Counted from the stretch's first letter, positions 15,473 to 25,341 are shown. The stretch: DNA of 27,485 nucleotides from Bacteroidales bacterium (GCA_016285215.1 JAEEQI010000008.1:1-27485), one strand, 5' to 3'. Notes: generated by a model not told the origin, from the letters alone. Numbers and translations: made by a program.

Positions 15473-17455
15473 ATGGAAGAGAAAAAACAAGTCCAGCTGC
15501 CGGAAAACGCACACCGGGAGCTCAAGCCGGGAGAGGAGTATAAGCCCATCCTGGACCCCCAGACCAAGTTTGCCGAAGCCACCCCGTATTCGGTAGCCAT
15601 CGGCCTTCTTATGGTGATTCTGTTCAGCGCTGCCGCAGCTTATCTGGGCCTCAAGGTGGGCCAGGTGTTTGAAGCAGCCATTCCCATTGCCATTATTGCC
15701 GTGGGTCTCACCGGCGCCCTGGGCCTCAAGCAGGGCCTGAGCCAGAACGTGATTATCCAGTCCATCGGCGGCTGCTCCGGCGCCGTGGTGGCCGGAGCCA
15801 TCTTCACCCTGCCCGCCATCTACATCCTGGGCGTTGAGGTGCAGTTCTGGCAGATGGTGCTGAGCTCGCTGCTGGGCGGCGTGCTGGGCATCCTGTTCCT
15901 CATTCCTTTCCGCAAATACTTTGTCAAGGAAATGCACGGGAAGTACCCCTTCCCGGAAGCTACCGCCACCACGCAGGTGCTCATCAGCGGCGAGGGCGGC
16001 GGCTCCAGCGCCAAGACCCTCATCACGGCCGGCCTCATTGGCGGTCTGTACGATTTTGCCGTAGCTACCTTTGGCACCTGGGCCGAAACCATCTCCACCA
16101 CGGTGATGGGTTGGGGCGCCGCCCTGGCCGACAAAGCCAAGCTGGTGCTCAAGATGAACACCGGCGCCGCCGTTCTGGGCCTGGGCTATATCATCGGCCT
16201 TAAATATTCCTTCATCATCTGCTGCGGCTCGCTGCTGGTGTGGCTGGTCATCATTCCCCTGATGAACCTCATCTGGGGGGCCGATGTCATTGACCTGATG
16301 GGCACCGGCATCACCACCACCGTTGGTGAGATGGCACCGGAAGAGATTTTCAAGACGTATGCCCGCCATATCGGTATCGGCGGTATTGCCACCGCCGGCA
16401 TCCTGGGTATCATCAAGAGCTTTGGCGTTATCAAGAGCGCGGCCGGCCTGGCCGTGAAGGAGTTCAAGCGCAAGCCCGGCACCCTTACGGAGAAAGCCAT
16501 CCGCACGGAGGAAGACCTCCCTATGAAGACCATCGTCTTTGGTGTGGTCATCGCTCTCCTGTGCATCTTCGCCTTCTTTGCCTTTGGCGGCGTGGTCAAT
16601 AACGTATGGCAGGCCCTGGTGGGTCTGGTCATCGTGGCCATTGTCTCCTTCCTCTTTACCACCGTGGCGGCCAACGCCATTGCCATTGTGGGTTCCAACC
16701 CTGTGAGCGGTATGACGCTTATGACCCTCATCATCGCTTCCCTCATCCTGGTGGCCGTGGGCCTCAAGGGCAATGTGGGTATGGCGGCTGCCCTCATCAT
16801 TGGCGGCGTGGTTTGCACGGCGCTGTCGGTGGCGGGCTCCTTCATCACGGACCTCAAGATTGGTTACTGGCTGGGCTCCACCCCTAAGGTGCAGGAAGGC
16901 TGGAAGTTCCTGGGCGTGGCCGTGAGTGCCGTTACCGTGTGCGGCGTGATGCTGGTTCTCAACAAGACTTACGGTTTCACCGGAGACAATGCCCTGGTGG
17001 CTCCCCAGGCCAACGCTATGGCCGCTGTGATTCAGCCTATGTTCTCGGGCGGCGGCGCCCCCTGGCTGCTGTACGGCATTGGTGCCGTGATTGCCCTGGT
17101 GCTCAACTTCTGCAAGGTCCCGGCCCTGCCGTTTGCCCTGGGTATGTTCATTCCCATTGACCTCAACCTGCCCCTGGTGGTGGGTGGCGCCATTTCCTGG
17201 TATGTGAGCACCCGCTCCAAGGATGCTGCCGTCAATGCCGCCCGTATGGAGAAAGGCACCCTCATCGCTTCCGGTTTCATTGCCGGCGGCGCCCTTATGG
17301 GTGTGGTGAGCGCCATTCTCAAGTTCGCCAATGTGGACCTCTATCTCACGGACTGGGCCGCCAACTACGGCGAGGCCGTGGCCATTGTGCCCTTCATCGG
17401 TATTATTGTATATATGATTTTAGCTTCAATGAAAGATGGAAAAGCTGTTAAATAG
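15473..17455 (+). CDS. OPT-family oligopeptide transporter
   Basis: A 660-residue, very hydrophobic membrane protein with about 14-16 predicted helices. After a polar N-terminus (about 1-36) comes [32 protein letters not shown] sequence typical of the OPT family, with the later signatures [10 protein letters not shown] (about 157-166), [11 protein letters not shown], and [18 protein letters not shown] near 555. OPT proteins import oligopeptides or metal chelates by proton symport. The next gene, peptidase T, starts inside the last codons of this one (20-nt overlap), which strongly supports peptide import here. Confidence 0.9.
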   Translation: MEEKKQVQLPENAHRELKPGEEYKPILDPQTKFAEATPYSVAIGLLMVILFSAAAAYLGLKVGQVFEAAIPIAIIAVGLTGALGLKQGLSQNVIIQSIGGCSGAVVAGAIFTLPAIYILGVEVQFWQMVLSSLLGGVLGILFLIPFRKYFVKEMHGKYPFPEATATTQVLISGEGGGSSAKTLITAGLIGGLYDFAVATFGTWAETISTTVMGWGAALADKAKLVLKMNTGAAVLGLGYIIGLKYSFIICCGSLLVWLVIIPLMNLIWGADVIDLMGTGITTTVGEMAPEEIFKTYARHIGIGGIATAGILGIIKSFGVIKSAAGLAVKEFKRKPGTLTEKAIRTEEDLPMKTIVFGVVIALLCIFAFFAFGGVVNNVWQALVGLVIVAIVSFLFTTVAANAIAIVGSNPVSGMTLMTLIIASLILVAVGLKGNVGMAAALIIGGVVCTALSVAGSFITDLKIGYWLGSTPKVQEGWKFLGVAVSAVTVCGVMLVLNKTYGFTGDNALVAPQANAMAAVIQPMFSGGGAPWLLYGIGAVIALVLNFCKVPALPFALGMFIPIDLNLPLVVGGAISWYVSTRSKDAAVNAARMEKGTLIASGFIAGGALMGVVSAILKFANVDLYLTDWAANYGEAVAIVPFIGIIVYMILASMKDGKAVK

Positions 17456-18656
17456 ATTTTTGCGCTACGTAAGCGTAGATACCCAGTCCAACGAAGAGTC
17501 TGAAACCCAGCCTTCGGCCGCCAAAGAGTGGAACCTGCTCAAAATGCTGGAGGCCGAACTCAAGGACCTGGGCGTTGAGGTAACCCTGGATGAATATGGC
17601 TATGTAATGGCTTCCATCCCGTCCAACCTGGGTAAGGAAGTGCCGGCCGTGGGCTTCATTGCCCACGTGGACACCGCTCCCGATGCCAGCGGCGCCAATG
17701 TGAAGCCTCAGATTGTTGAAAACTACGACGGCAAGGCCATCGACCTCAAGGGCGTTCCCGGCCTGCAGCTCAAGCCGGAAGAATTCCCCGAAATGCTGCA
17801 CTATGTGGGCCAGACCCTCATCACCACCGACGGTACCACCCTCCTGGGAGCCGACGACAAAGCCGGTGTGGCAGAGATTATGAACGCCGTCCAGTATATG
17901 GTGGAACACCCCGAGTTCAAGCACGGCAAAATCTGCATCGGCTTTACCCCCGATGAGGAAATTGGCCGCGGCGTGGTCAAGTTTGACGTTCCCCGCTTTG
18001 GTGCCAGCTTTGCCTACACAATGGACGGTGGCGAGGTAGGAGAACTGGAGTTTGAAAACTTCAACGCCGCCAGCGCCAAGATCCATATCCAGGGCCGAAA
18101 CGTGCACCCCGGCTATGCCAAGGGCAAGATGAAGAACGCCATCCTCATTGGCCAGGAGCTCAACGCTATGTTACCGGCACTGGCCCGTCCGGAGCACACC
18201 GAGGGCTACGAAGGCTTCTTCCACATCATCTCCTTCAAGGGAACGGTAGAGGAGGCAGACTTTGCCTACATCATCCGTGACCACGACCGCGCCAAGTTTG
18301 AGGCCCGCAAGGGAATGATGCAGAAGGTGACGGACGCCATCAACGCCCAGTACGGAGAAGGCACCGCCACACTGGTGCTCAAAGACCAGTACTACAATAT
18401 GCGTGAGCAGGTGGAACCCCACTATCACATCATTGACAAGGCTGTGAAGGCTATGGAGATGGCTGGTGTCAAGGCCAAGATTCAGCCCATCCGCGGAGGA
18501 ACCGACGGTGCCAACCTCTCCTTCAAGGGCTTGCCTTGCCCCAACATTTTTGCCGGTGGACTCAACTTCCACGGCAAGATGGAGTTCGTACCTCTGGAAA
18601 GTATGGAAAAGGCTTCCCAGGTTATCCTGAACATTATTTCTCTCTTTGCAGAGTAA
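17436..18656 (+). CDS. pepT: Peptidase T, tripeptide aminopeptidase
   Basis: A 406-residue M20B metallopeptidase of the usual PepT length. Zinc ligands and catalytic residues match those of E. coli PepT by position: His77 and Asp79 (AHVDTAPD), Asp140 (GADDKAG), Glu174 and Glu175 (PDEEIG), Asp197 (TMDGG), His379 (NFHGKMEF). It removes the N-terminal residue of tripeptides in the cytoplasm. The overlap with the OPT gene indicates a peptide import and use module. Its last 23 bp overlap the convergent argH gene tail to tail and no terminator lies between them, so the two transcripts should be partly antisense. Confidence 0.94.
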   Translation: MEKLLNRFLRYVSVDTQSNEESETQPSAAKEWNLLKMLEAELKDLGVEVTLDEYGYVMASIPSNLGKEVPAVGFIAHVDTAPDASGANVKPQIVENYDGKAIDLKGVPGLQLKPEEFPEMLHYVGQTLITTDGTTLLGADDKAGVAEIMNAVQYMVEHPEFKHGKICIGFTPDEEIGRGVVKFDVPRFGASFAYTMDGGEVGELEFENFNAASAKIHIQGRNVHPGYAKGKMKNAILIGQELNAMLPALARPEHTEGYEGFFHIISFKGTVEEADFAYIIRDHDRAKFEARKGMMQKVTDAINAQYGEGTATLVLKDQYYNMREQVEPHYHIIDKAVKAMEMAGVKAKIQPIRGGTDGANLSFKGLPCPNIFAGGLNFHGKMEFVPLESMEKASQVILNIISLFAE

Positions 18657-19923
18657 ACTCTTTCAGGATAGAAGAGAAACGCAACTGGATTTTATCCAGA
18701 CACAGATTATTGACGGAGCCCTCGTGCGTATGCCTGAGGGTTCCTTTGTAATGGAAGGTGCCGTTCTGCACGGCCTGTCCCACCTGTTTGTAAGCATCGC
18801 GGAAAGGAACGCCGGAGGCCACCAGGCGGTTCACTTCCTCTACGCAGAAAGCGGTCTCGTACAGCGGTCGGCTCATCAGGTCCTTGGTAACGGTAATGCC
18901 GGGAAGGGCAAAGATGAGAATATCCAGGCAGCTGTCCATCTCGTCAAAGAGAGGCAGGTACAGTTCCTTCAGGAGCTGCATATCGCGGGCATAGCCGGAA
19001 GGCAGGTTGCCGGTAATCAGACGGATGTCGTTGGGAATACCCTGCAGGCGGTTGCAGTGGGCCCTCAGGAGCTCAAACACATCCGGGTTCTTCTTCTGCG
19101 GCATAATGCTGGAGCCGGTGGTGTAGGCGTCCGGCAGGTGCACGAAGCCAAAATTCTGGCTGGTGAACAGACAGCAGTCAGTAGCAAACTTACCCACCGT
19201 TTCGGCCAGGCAGGCATAGGCAAAAGCCACCATCCGTTCGCAGCGGCCGCGGCCCATCTGGGCATAGATGGAGTTGTAGGCCAGGCTCTCGAATTCCAGC
19301 AGATTGGTGGTACGCGTGCGGTTGAGGGGGGCCGAAGAGCCATACCCCGCCGCCGATCCCAGCGGATTGCGTCCGTTCACCTCCCAGGCGGCCTTCAGCT
19401 GAACCAGGTCGTCGCAGAGGCTTTCGGCATAAGCGCCAAACCACAGGCCGAAGGAAGAAGGCATAGCCACCTGCATATGCGTATAGCCAGGCATAAGGAC
19501 GTCCTTGAGTTCATCGGCCCTTTGGATAAAGAGGTTAAAGAGCTTGGAGACTTTCTCCAGCGTCCTGCTTATACGCGCGCGGGTGAATAATTTGATGTCA
19601 ACGGCCACCTGGTCGTTGCGGGAACGGCCGGTGTGCACTTTCTTGCCCAGCGCTCCCAGGCGGGCTTCCACCTCGGAATGTACGTCTTCTCCGTGAATCT
19701 CAAAGCGGCCTTCCAGGGCCTCCTGGTGAAGCTTTTGAAGGGCGGGCTTGAGCTGGTCGTACTCTTCCGGAGCCAGCAGCCCCACCTCCTTGAGCATAGT
19801 AATGTGGGCCAGCGTTCCCTCTATGTCATAAGGGGCCAGCAGCAGGTCCAGCTCGCGGTCTTTCCCCACGGTAAAGGCGTCTACCTCCGGGGCGTTGTCA
19901 AATCCTTTATCCCAAATTTTCAT
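18634..19923 (-). CDS. argH: Argininosuccinate lyase
   Basis: A 429-residue member of the fumarase/aspartase superfamily, a little shorter than the usual 450-460. The superfamily signature [12 protein letters not shown] is at 270-281, and [11 protein letters not shown] (97-107) and YTHMQ (147-151) are typical of ArgH. It splits argininosuccinate to arginine and fumarate, the last step of the pathway. It is the last gene of the leftward operon; its ATG overlaps the argE stop by 4 nt. The 3' end overlaps pepT by 23 bp, so the residues TLQREK are encoded opposite pepT codons. Confidence 0.95.
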   Translation of the reverse strand: MKIWDKGFDNAPEVDAFTVGKDRELDLLLAPYDIEGTLAHITMLKEVGLLAPEEYDQLKPALQKLHQEALEGRFEIHGEDVHSEVEARLGALGKKVHTGRSRNDQVAVDIKLFTRARISRTLEKVSKLFNLFIQRADELKDVLMPGYTHMQVAMPSSFGLWFGAYAESLCDDLVQLKAAWEVNGRNPLGSAAGYGSSAPLNRTRTTNLLEFESLAYNSIYAQMGRGRCERMVAFAYACLAETVGKFATDCCLFTSQNFGFVHLPDAYTTGSSIMPQKKNPDVFELLRAHCNRLQGIPNDIRLITGNLPSGYARDMQLLKELYLPLFDEMDSCLDILIFALPGITVTKDLMSRPLYETAFCVEEVNRLVASGVPFRDAYKQVGQAVQNGTFHYKGTLRHTHEGSVNNLCLDKIQLRFSSILKEFTLQREK

Positions 19924-20954
19924 ACTTTGAGTCCATCCAAAAGTTGTACATAAATGTTGGTGGCCTTTTCAATGTCGGCCACGTTCACATACTCGTCGGC
20001 CGTATGGGAACGGACCGAGTCTCCGGGCCCTATCTTCACGGAGGGGAAGCGGCAGAGGGCCTGGTTGGAAAGGGTGGGCGACCCCACGGTGGGGATGCCC
20101 AGCTCCCGGGCGCGCTGCACCAGCGGGTGGTCTTCGGCTATGGAGGAGCCGCAGAGCCGGGTGGAGCGGGCCTCCAACTGGCAGGGGGCTTCGGCCTTGA
20201 TCATTTCCAGCAGTTCCTGGTTGGTGTACAGGCCGTTGGAGCGGATGTCCACCACAAAAGTGCAGATGTCGGGAATCACGTTGTGCTGCGTTCCGGCCTG
20301 GATCTGTGTCACGGTCATCTTGACGGGCCCCAGCAAGGGGGAAACCTTCTCGAACTGTTTGTTCCGGAACCAGTCGATGGCCGGAAGGGCCTCGTAGATG
20401 GCGTTGATGCCGGTGTTGCGGGCGGCGTGTCCGGCCTTTCCCTTCACCGAGCAGTCCAGCACCATCAGGCCTTTTTCGGCCACCGCCATTTCCAGGGAAG
20501 TGGGCTCTCCAAACACCCCAAAGGCAATGGGTCCGCAGACCGCCTCCATCTCCGGGAGGGAGATTTCCAGGCCTTCCCGTCCGCTGGTTTCTTCCTGGGC
20601 CGAAAGGGAAAGGATGAGGGTATAGGGCTGCGGCTTGGAGATAAGCTTTTTGTATGCAGCTATGAGGGCCACCACCGAGGCCCCGTCGTCGTTGCTGCCC
20701 AGGCCATACAGGCGGCCGTCTTCCACCGTGGGGGTGAAAGGATCCCGGGTCCAGCCGGCCACGGGGCGCACGGTGTCCATATGGGCATCTATAAGAACGG
20801 CCGGCCCCGTTCCGTGGCAACACCAGAGATTGTTGCCGCAGCGGTGGGGGGCCAGGCCTTCTTCTGTGAGCCAGGACTGCATAAAATTGGCTATGGCAGA
20901 CTCGTCCCGGCTCAGCGAGGGAATGGCTATCAGTTTTTGTAGGAGTTCAATCAT
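19920..20954 (-). CDS. argE: M20 deacylase of the arginine pathway (ArgE-like, N-acylcitrulline)
   Basis: A 344-residue M20-family zinc hydrolase. The metal site is visible: His58 and Asp60 in DAHMDTV, Asp89/90 in GSNDDGA, Glu121 and Glu122 in SAQEETSG, and a late SHTADEYV segment with the last His. It overlaps argG and argH by 4 nt each. The family covers N-acetylornithine deacetylases. Because the transcarbamylase of this cluster is of the ArgF' type, which acts on acylated ornithine, the physiological substrate here is probably N-acetyl- or N-succinyl-citrulline rather than acetylornithine (inference from known Bacteroides and Xanthomonas pathways). Confidence 0.88.
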   Translation of the reverse strand: MIELLQKLIAIPSLSRDESAIANFMQSWLTEEGLAPHRCGNNLWCCHGTGPAVLIDAHMDTVRPVAGWTRDPFTPTVEDGRLYGLGSNDDGASVVALIAAYKKLISKPQPYTLILSLSAQEETSGREGLEISLPEMEAVCGPIAFGVFGEPTSLEMAVAEKGLMVLDCSVKGKAGHAARNTGINAIYEALPAIDWFRNKQFEKVSPLLGPVKMTVTQIQAGTQHNVIPDICTFVVDIRSNGLYTNQELLEMIKAEAPCQLEARSTRLCGSSIAEDHPLVQRARELGIPTVGSPTLSNQALCRFPSVKIGPGDSVRSHTADEYVNVADIEKATNIYVQLLDGLKV

Positions 20955-22141
20955 AGAATTTCGTCCTCGTGCCGGTTGTAGTAGACCCGCAGCGGCGTAG
21001 ACAGCACCTTGATGAATCCCTTGGCGTCTTGGGCCGTCCAGCCTTTCTGCATCTCTCCATATTCTCCAAACTTGGTCTTGACCAGGTCGTTGGCGCTTTC
21101 TACGCCCACGGTCTCAAACTGCTTGGGACCGTAATTCACAATCACGGTGCCGGTCACGTTGCGCTGGCTGGATTCCAGCATAGCTTCTATGTCGCGCATC
21201 ACGGGTTCCAGGTACTGGCTCTCGTGCAGGAACATACCGTACCAGGTACCCACCTGGTCTTTCCAGTACTGCTGCCACTTGGACAGGGTGTATTTCTCCA
21301 GATACTTGTGGGCGGCAATGATGAGCATAGGGGCGGCAGCCTCAAAGCCCACGCGGCCCTTGATGCCAATGATGGTGTCTCCCACGTGGATGTCGCGGCC
21401 CAGGCCGTAACCGTCTACAGCGGCTTCCAGGGCCTGGATGGCGGCCACCGGGGAATCGAAGGTCTTACCGTCCACGGATACAATCTGGCCTTTCTCAAAG
21501 CCAATCTTCACGGTCTTGTTGCCCGTCTTGGTGCAGGGCTTGAGGTAGGCCGATTCCGGCAGACCCTGGGCCGAATCCAGCAGCTCGCCGCCGCAGATGG
21601 AGGTGCCCCAGAGGCCCACGTTGTAGGAATACTTGAGCTTGGCAAAATCGGCCGGGAAACCGTGCTGGTTGAGGTAGTCCACCTCTTCCTGGCGGGTGAG
21701 GGCCTTGTCACGGGTGAGGGTGATGATTTCCATCTCCGGGCACATCACCTGGAAGGTCATATCAAAGCGCACCTGGTCGTTGCCGGCGCCGGTGGAACCG
21801 TGGGCTATGGCATCGGCCCCAATCTCCTTGGCGTAGCGGGCAATGGCAATGGCCTGGAAGATACGCTCGGACGATACGGAGATGGGATAGGTTCCGCCGC
21901 GAAGGACGTTGCCGTATACCATATATTTAAGGCTCTTGGCGTAGTATTCGTCTTTTACGTCAATGGCCACAAAGCCCTTGGCGCCCAGCTTGTAGGCGTT
22001 TTCTTCGTTTTTGGCCAGCTGGGCGGGGGAGAAACCACCCGTGTCTGCGCAGGCGGCGTAGACTTCGTGACCCTGGTTGGCCAGGTACATAACGGTATAG
22101 GAGGTATCCAGACCTCCGCTGTAGGCAACAACAATTTTCAT
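20951..22141 (-). CDS. argG: Argininosuccinate synthase
   Basis: A 396-residue enzyme with the N-type ATP pyrophosphatase loop AYSGGLDTS (6-14), the segment AHGSTGAGNDQVRF (113-126) and the usual family length. It joins citrulline and aspartate at the cost of ATP. It is the second gene of the leftward operon: the ATG at 22141 overlaps the argR stop by 4 nt and the end overlaps argE by 4 nt. ArgR control of the operon is inferred from the boxes at 22628-22666. Confidence 0.95.
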   Translation of the reverse strand: MKIVVAYSGGLDTSYTVMYLANQGHEVYAACADTGGFSPAQLAKNEENAYKLGAKGFVAIDVKDEYYAKSLKYMVYGNVLRGGTYPISVSSERIFQAIAIARYAKEIGADAIAHGSTGAGNDQVRFDMTFQVMCPEMEIITLTRDKALTRQEEVDYLNQHGFPADFAKLKYSYNVGLWGTSICGGELLDSAQGLPESAYLKPCTKTGNKTVKIGFEKGQIVSVDGKTFDSPVAAIQALEAAVDGYGLGRDIHVGDTIIGIKGRVGFEAAAPMLIIAAHKYLEKYTLSKWQQYWKDQVGTWYGMFLHESQYLEPVMRDIEAMLESSQRNVTGTVIVNYGPKQFETVGVESANDLVKTKFGEYGEMQKGWTAQDAKGFIKVLSTPLRVYYNRHEDEIL

Positions 22142-22593
22142 ATTATGATTCGGTTTTTAATATCGGGGAAAAAGGGAACAAGGGCGTCCAGGATTTCGGC
22201 CTGGGTGGCATCTACGCGGCCAATCAGGAGAATGGTGTCGTCTCCGGCAAGGGTGCCGATGATGGGGGAGATGACCTGCGTGTCTATGAGGGCGGCTACG
22301 GCGCTGGCCATTCCGGGGCGCGTCTTGAGAACGGCCATCTGGCCGGAAAACTGAATCCGGAGGACGCCGGACGACAGGTCGGTGCTGGGGAGGTGGTTCT
22401 TGACAGGCACTACATACCCTTCTCCGGGGATCTTGGAGATCTTCAGGGAGTTGAGGTCGCGGGACAGGGTGGCCTGCGTGGAAGAGATTCCCGCTTCGCG
22501 AAGCCGGCGGGCTAATTCTTCCTGGCTGTACACCGGTCCGGACTGGATGATATCCAGTATGGCCTGCTGTCTGATTTTGGTACTGCTCTGCAT
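22138..22593 (-). CDS. argR: Arginine repressor ArgR
   Basis: A 151-residue regulator. The N-terminal winged helix has YSQEELARRLREAGISSTQ and the recognition segment ATLSRDL; the C-terminal hexamerisation and arginine-binding domain has GTLAGDDTILLIGR, with the conserved Asp pair. ArgR binds tandem 18-bp boxes when arginine is plentiful. It heads the leftward argR-argG-argE-argH operon, so it should repress itself. The ATG at 22593 is chosen: the frame continues upstream to 22743, but that extension crosses the promoter and box region and does not look like protein. Confidence 0.93.
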   Translation of the reverse strand: MQSSTKIRQQAILDIIQSGPVYSQEELARRLREAGISSTQATLSRDLNSLKISKIPGEGYVVPVKNHLPSTDLSSGVLRIQFSGQMAVLKTRPGMASAVAALIDTQVISPIIGTLAGDDTILLIGRVDATQAEILDALVPFFPDIKNRIII

Positions 22594-22621
22594 TTTATGG
22601 TATAAATATCCAATTCGCCGG

Positions 22622-22629
22622 CAAATATA
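22622..22629 (-). promoter_or_regulatory. -7 promoter box of the argR-argG-argE-argH operon
   Basis: The minus strand reads TATATTTG, a perfect TAnnTTTG, 28 nt before the argR ATG. The first ArgR-like box touches its upstream side. The TTTG element about 20 bp upstream is not clear. Confidence 0.6.
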
Positions 22630-22666
22630 TGAATATTTATCGAAAAAACTTGCATATCTTAATAAA
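22628..22666. promoter_or_regulatory. Two tandem ArgR-box-like sites
   Basis: Box 1 is TATGAATATTTATCGAAA (22628-22645), with a perfect TGAAT left half; box 2 is CTTGCATATCTTAATAAA (22649-22666). The half-site starts TGAAT (22630) and TGCAT (22651) are exactly 21 bp apart, the spacing of paired ARG boxes in E. coli (18-bp boxes, 3-bp gap). The right halves match poorly. Box 1 abuts the leftward -7 element and box 2 covers the rightward upstream element, so one repressor could shut both operons. Confidence 0.55.
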
Positions 22667-22681
22667 TAATTTGTATTTTTG
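22650..22681 (+). promoter_or_regulatory. Promoter of the GNAT-argC-argD-argF'-argB operon
   Basis: TATTTTTG (22674-22681) is a perfect TAnnTTTG. A partial upstream element, TTGC, is at 22650-22653 with a 20-bp spacer and lies inside ArgR-like box 2. The first gene starts 24 nt after the -7 element. Confidence 0.65.
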
Positions 22682-22705
22682 TGCCCGAAAAGTTGATATG
22701 ACCTT

Positions 22706-23269
22706 ATGGAAATCGAAGTGATGGTGGCGCAGGAGTGCCACACGGCCTATGCTGAGGCCATTTGTGAAGAGATTTACATATCTTCCCTGGAGAGGAAGAC
22801 CGGTATAGCCAACCGTACGCCCGACTACATCAACGAAAAGATCCGGGCGGGCAAGGCGGTTATCGCCCTCACCGACGAAGGCGAGTTTGCCGGCTTCTCC
22901 TATATAGAATCGTGGGGCGGCAAGAGTTTCGTGGCCAACTCGGGTCTTATTGTGGCCCACAAGTTCCGTGGAATGGGCATTGCCAAGCGCATCAAGGAGC
23001 AGACCTTCATCCTGTCCCGCAAGCTCTTCCCGGATGCCAAGATTTTCTCCATCACCACCGGTTCGGCCGTGATGAAGATGAATTATGAGTTTGGTTTCCG
23101 CCCGGTTCCCTTTGCCGAGCTCACGGACGACCCTGAGTTCTGGAAGGGCTGTGAGGGCTGCCGCCACTTTGAAATCCTCAAGGACCGTGACTACAAGATG
23201 TGCCTTTGCACCGGCCTCCTGTACGACCCCAAGGAGCATCTGACCATCCATCATCCCGGAGAAGCATGA
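22706..23269 (+). CDS. GNAT acyltransferase, probable N-acylglutamate synthase (ArgA role)
   Basis: A 187-residue GNAT-fold protein with the acyl-CoA pyrophosphate loop KFRGMGIAKRI (86-96, R-x-x-G-x-A type). It heads the rightward arginine operon and overlaps argC by 4 nt. No argA or argJ is present although every other step is, so this enzyme is the natural candidate for making N-acetyl- or N-succinylglutamate from glutamate (inference; I recall a GNAT gene in the arginine cluster of Bacteroides). The C-terminus has four cysteines, CEGC at 149-152 and CLC at 166-168, unusual for GNAT proteins and suggestive of a metal site. Start chosen at 22706, just behind the promoter. Confidence 0.78.
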   Translation: MEIEVMVAQECHTAYAEAICEEIYISSLERKTGIANRTPDYINEKIRAGKAVIALTDEGEFAGFSYIESWGGKSFVANSGLIVAHKFRGMGIAKRIKEQTFILSRKLFPDAKIFSITTGSAVMKMNYEFGFRPVPFAELTDDPEFWKGCEGCRHFEILKDRDYKMCLCTGLLYDPKEHLTIHHPGEA

Positions 23270-24213
23270 TCAAAGTAGGTATCATAGGCGGCGCCGGCTA
23301 TACGGCCGGAGAGCTGGTGAGGCTTCTGGTGAACCATCCCGAGGCCTCTATTGCCTGGATCCATTCCGAGAGCCAGGCGGGCAAACCCGTGGCCGGCCAT
23401 CATCCCGGCCTGGTGGGAGATACGGACCTGGTGTTTACGGACCAGGTGGACCTGGAAGGCATTGACGTGCTGTTTATGTGCGGCGCCCACGGAAAGAGCC
23501 AGTCTTTCTGGGAAGAGCACACCTGCCCCGCAGGCCTCAAGGTCATTGACCTGGCCCAGGATTTCCGGGACGAGTCGGCCGGCTATGTATATGGTTTAAC
23601 GGAACTCAATAGAGACCGCATCAAAGGCGCCGCCAAGGTGGCCAACCCCGGCTGCTTTGCCACGGCGCTCCAGCTGGCCCTTCTGCCGCTGGCCAAGGCG
23701 GGCCTGCTGCAGGGAGACATCCACGTGCAGGCCGTCACCGGTTCTACCGGCGCCGGCGTCAAGCCGTCGGAAACTACGCACTTCAGCTGGCGCAGCAATA
23801 ATCTTTCGGCCTATAAAGTATTGACGCATCAGCATCTGGCCGAAATTCGCCGCAACCTGGGCGTGGGAGACAACCTCCATTTCATTCCCGTGCGCGGAGA
23901 CTTTGCCCGCGGCATCTTTGCGGTGGCCCAGACGGCCTGCTCCCTTTCCCTGGAAGAGGTGCGGGCCTTGTATGAGAACTATTATGCCGAGGCTCCTTTT
24001 ACCTGGGTTCTCCCCGGTTCGGCCGACCTCAAGCAGGTAGTCAATACCAACAAATGCCTGCTGTCGCTGGAACTGCACCAGGGGCAGCTGGTGGTTACCA
24101 GTGTCATAGATAACCTTCTCAAAGGCGCCTCCGGCCAGGCGGTGGAGAATATGAACCTGATGTTCTCCCTCCCCCAGACCACCGGTCTCCGCCTCAAAGC
24201 ATTGGCTTTTTAG
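23266..24213 (+). CDS. argC: N-acyl-gamma-glutamyl-phosphate reductase
   Basis: A 315-residue enzyme with the NADP-binding start VGIIGGAGYTAGELVRLL (4-21), the catalytic Cys130 in NPGCFATA (127-134) and the following GSTGAGVKPSETTHF segment, all typical of ArgC. It reduces N-acylglutamyl phosphate to the semialdehyde. The ATG at 23266 overlaps the GNAT stop (ATGA); a longer in-frame start at 23200 would add residues unlike any ArgC. ArgD follows after 3 nt. Confidence 0.95.
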   Translation: MIKVGIIGGAGYTAGELVRLLVNHPEASIAWIHSESQAGKPVAGHHPGLVGDTDLVFTDQVDLEGIDVLFMCGAHGKSQSFWEEHTCPAGLKVIDLAQDFRDESAGYVYGLTELNRDRIKGAAKVANPGCFATALQLALLPLAKAGLLQGDIHVQAVTGSTGAGVKPSETTHFSWRSNNLSAYKVLTHQHLAEIRRNLGVGDNLHFIPVRGDFARGIFAVAQTACSLSLEEVRALYENYYAEAPFTWVLPGSADLKQVVNTNKCLLSLELHQGQLVVTSVIDNLLKGASGQAVENMNLMFSLPQTTGLRLKALAF

Positions 24214-24216
24214 ATT

Positions 24217-25341
24217 ATGGATTTATTCAACGTATATAAAAGGTGGGACATTGAGCCCGTTCGCGGCAGCGGCTCCAAGCTGTGGGACGCCCAGGGACAG
24301 GAATACCTGGACCTGTATGGCGGACACGCCGTCATCAGCATCGGCCACAGCCATCCGCACTATGTAGAGGCCATCTCCAAGCAGATTGCCAAGCTGGGCT
24401 TCTATTCCAACGCGGTGCAGAACAGCCTGCAGGACACCCTGGCTCAGAAGCTGGGAGAGATCAGCGGCTATCCCAAGTATCATCTTTTCCTCTGCAACAG
24501 CGGGGCCGAAGCCAACGAGAACGCCCTCAAGCTGGCCTCCTTCCATACGGGCCGATCCAAGGTCCTTGCCTTCAGCGGGGCTTTCCACGGGCGCACCGGC
24601 GGTGCCGTGAGCGTAACGGACAACCCCAAGATCCGTGCTCCCTTCAACGCCACCGAGAAAGTGACCTTCGTTCCCCTGGGAGACCTTTCGGCCGCCCAAA
24701 AGGAACTGGAGACCAAGGCCTACGCAGCCGTCATCATTGAAGGCATCCAGGGCGTAGCGGGCATCCGCGTTCCCTCCGATGCTTTCTTCAAGGACCTTCG
24801 CGCCCTCTGCGACCGCACGGGAACCCTCCTGGAGGCCGATGAAATCCAGTCCGGCTGCGGCCGTACGGGTAAGTTCTTTGCCCATCAGTATGCCGGCGTT
24901 GAGGCCCACCTCATTACTATGGCCAAAGGCCTGGCCGGCGGTATCCCCATTGGTGCCGTCCTCATTTCCCCGGAGATTCAGGCTTCCTTCGGCCTGCTGG
25001 GAACCACTTTTGGCGGCAATCACATTGCCTGTGCCGCGGCCATTGCCGTGCTGGAGGTGATTGAGCAGGAGAAACTGGTGGAGCACGCCGCCAAGCTGGG
25101 CGCCTGGTTTGAGCAGCAGCTCAAGGGAGATCCCGCCCTGGTGGAATACCGCGGACGCGGCCTCATGATCGGCCTTGAAATCAAGCCTGAACTGGTGGGC
25201 CTGCGGGACCGCCTTCTTCAGGAGAAACATATCTTTACCGGCGCCTCCGGAGAGCGGGTCATCCGCCTGCTCCCGGCCTTGAACCTTCCCGAGGAAGGCG
25301 CCCGGACCTTTGTGGAAGCCTGGAAAGACCTTACCAAATGA
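24217..25341 (+). CDS. argD: N-acylornithine aminotransferase
   Basis: A 374-residue class III aminotransferase, slightly shorter than the usual 390-400. Cofactor elements: NSGAEANENALK (94-105), AFHGRTGG (122-129), ADEIQSGCGRTG (207-218) with Asp208 for the pyridine nitrogen, and the Schiff-base Lys237 in TMAKGLAGG. It turns N-acylglutamate semialdehyde into N-acylornithine with glutamate as amino donor. It starts 3 nt after argC and overlaps argF' by 4 nt. Confidence 0.94.
   Translation: MDLFNVYKRWDIEPVRGSGSKLWDAQGQEYLDLYGGHAVISIGHSHPHYVEAISKQIAKLGFYSNAVQNSLQDTLAQKLGEISGYPKYHLFLCNSGAEANENALKLASFHTGRSKVLAFSGAFHGRTGGAVSVTDNPKIRAPFNATEKVTFVPLGDLSAAQKELETKAYAAVIIEGIQGVAGIRVPSDAFFKDLRALCDRTGTLLEADEIQSGCGRTGKFFAHQYAGVEAHLITMAKGLAGGIPIGAVLISPEIQASFGLLGTTFGGNHIACAAAIAVLEVIEQEKLVEHAAKLGAWFEQQLKGDPALVEYRGRGLMIGLEIKPELVGLRDRLLQEKHIFTGASGERVIRLLPALNLPEEGARTFVEAWKDLTK

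Noticed and set aside
22594..22743. Upstream extension of argR
   Set aside because: It spans the divergent promoters and the ArgR-like boxes; ArgR has its normal length from 22593.
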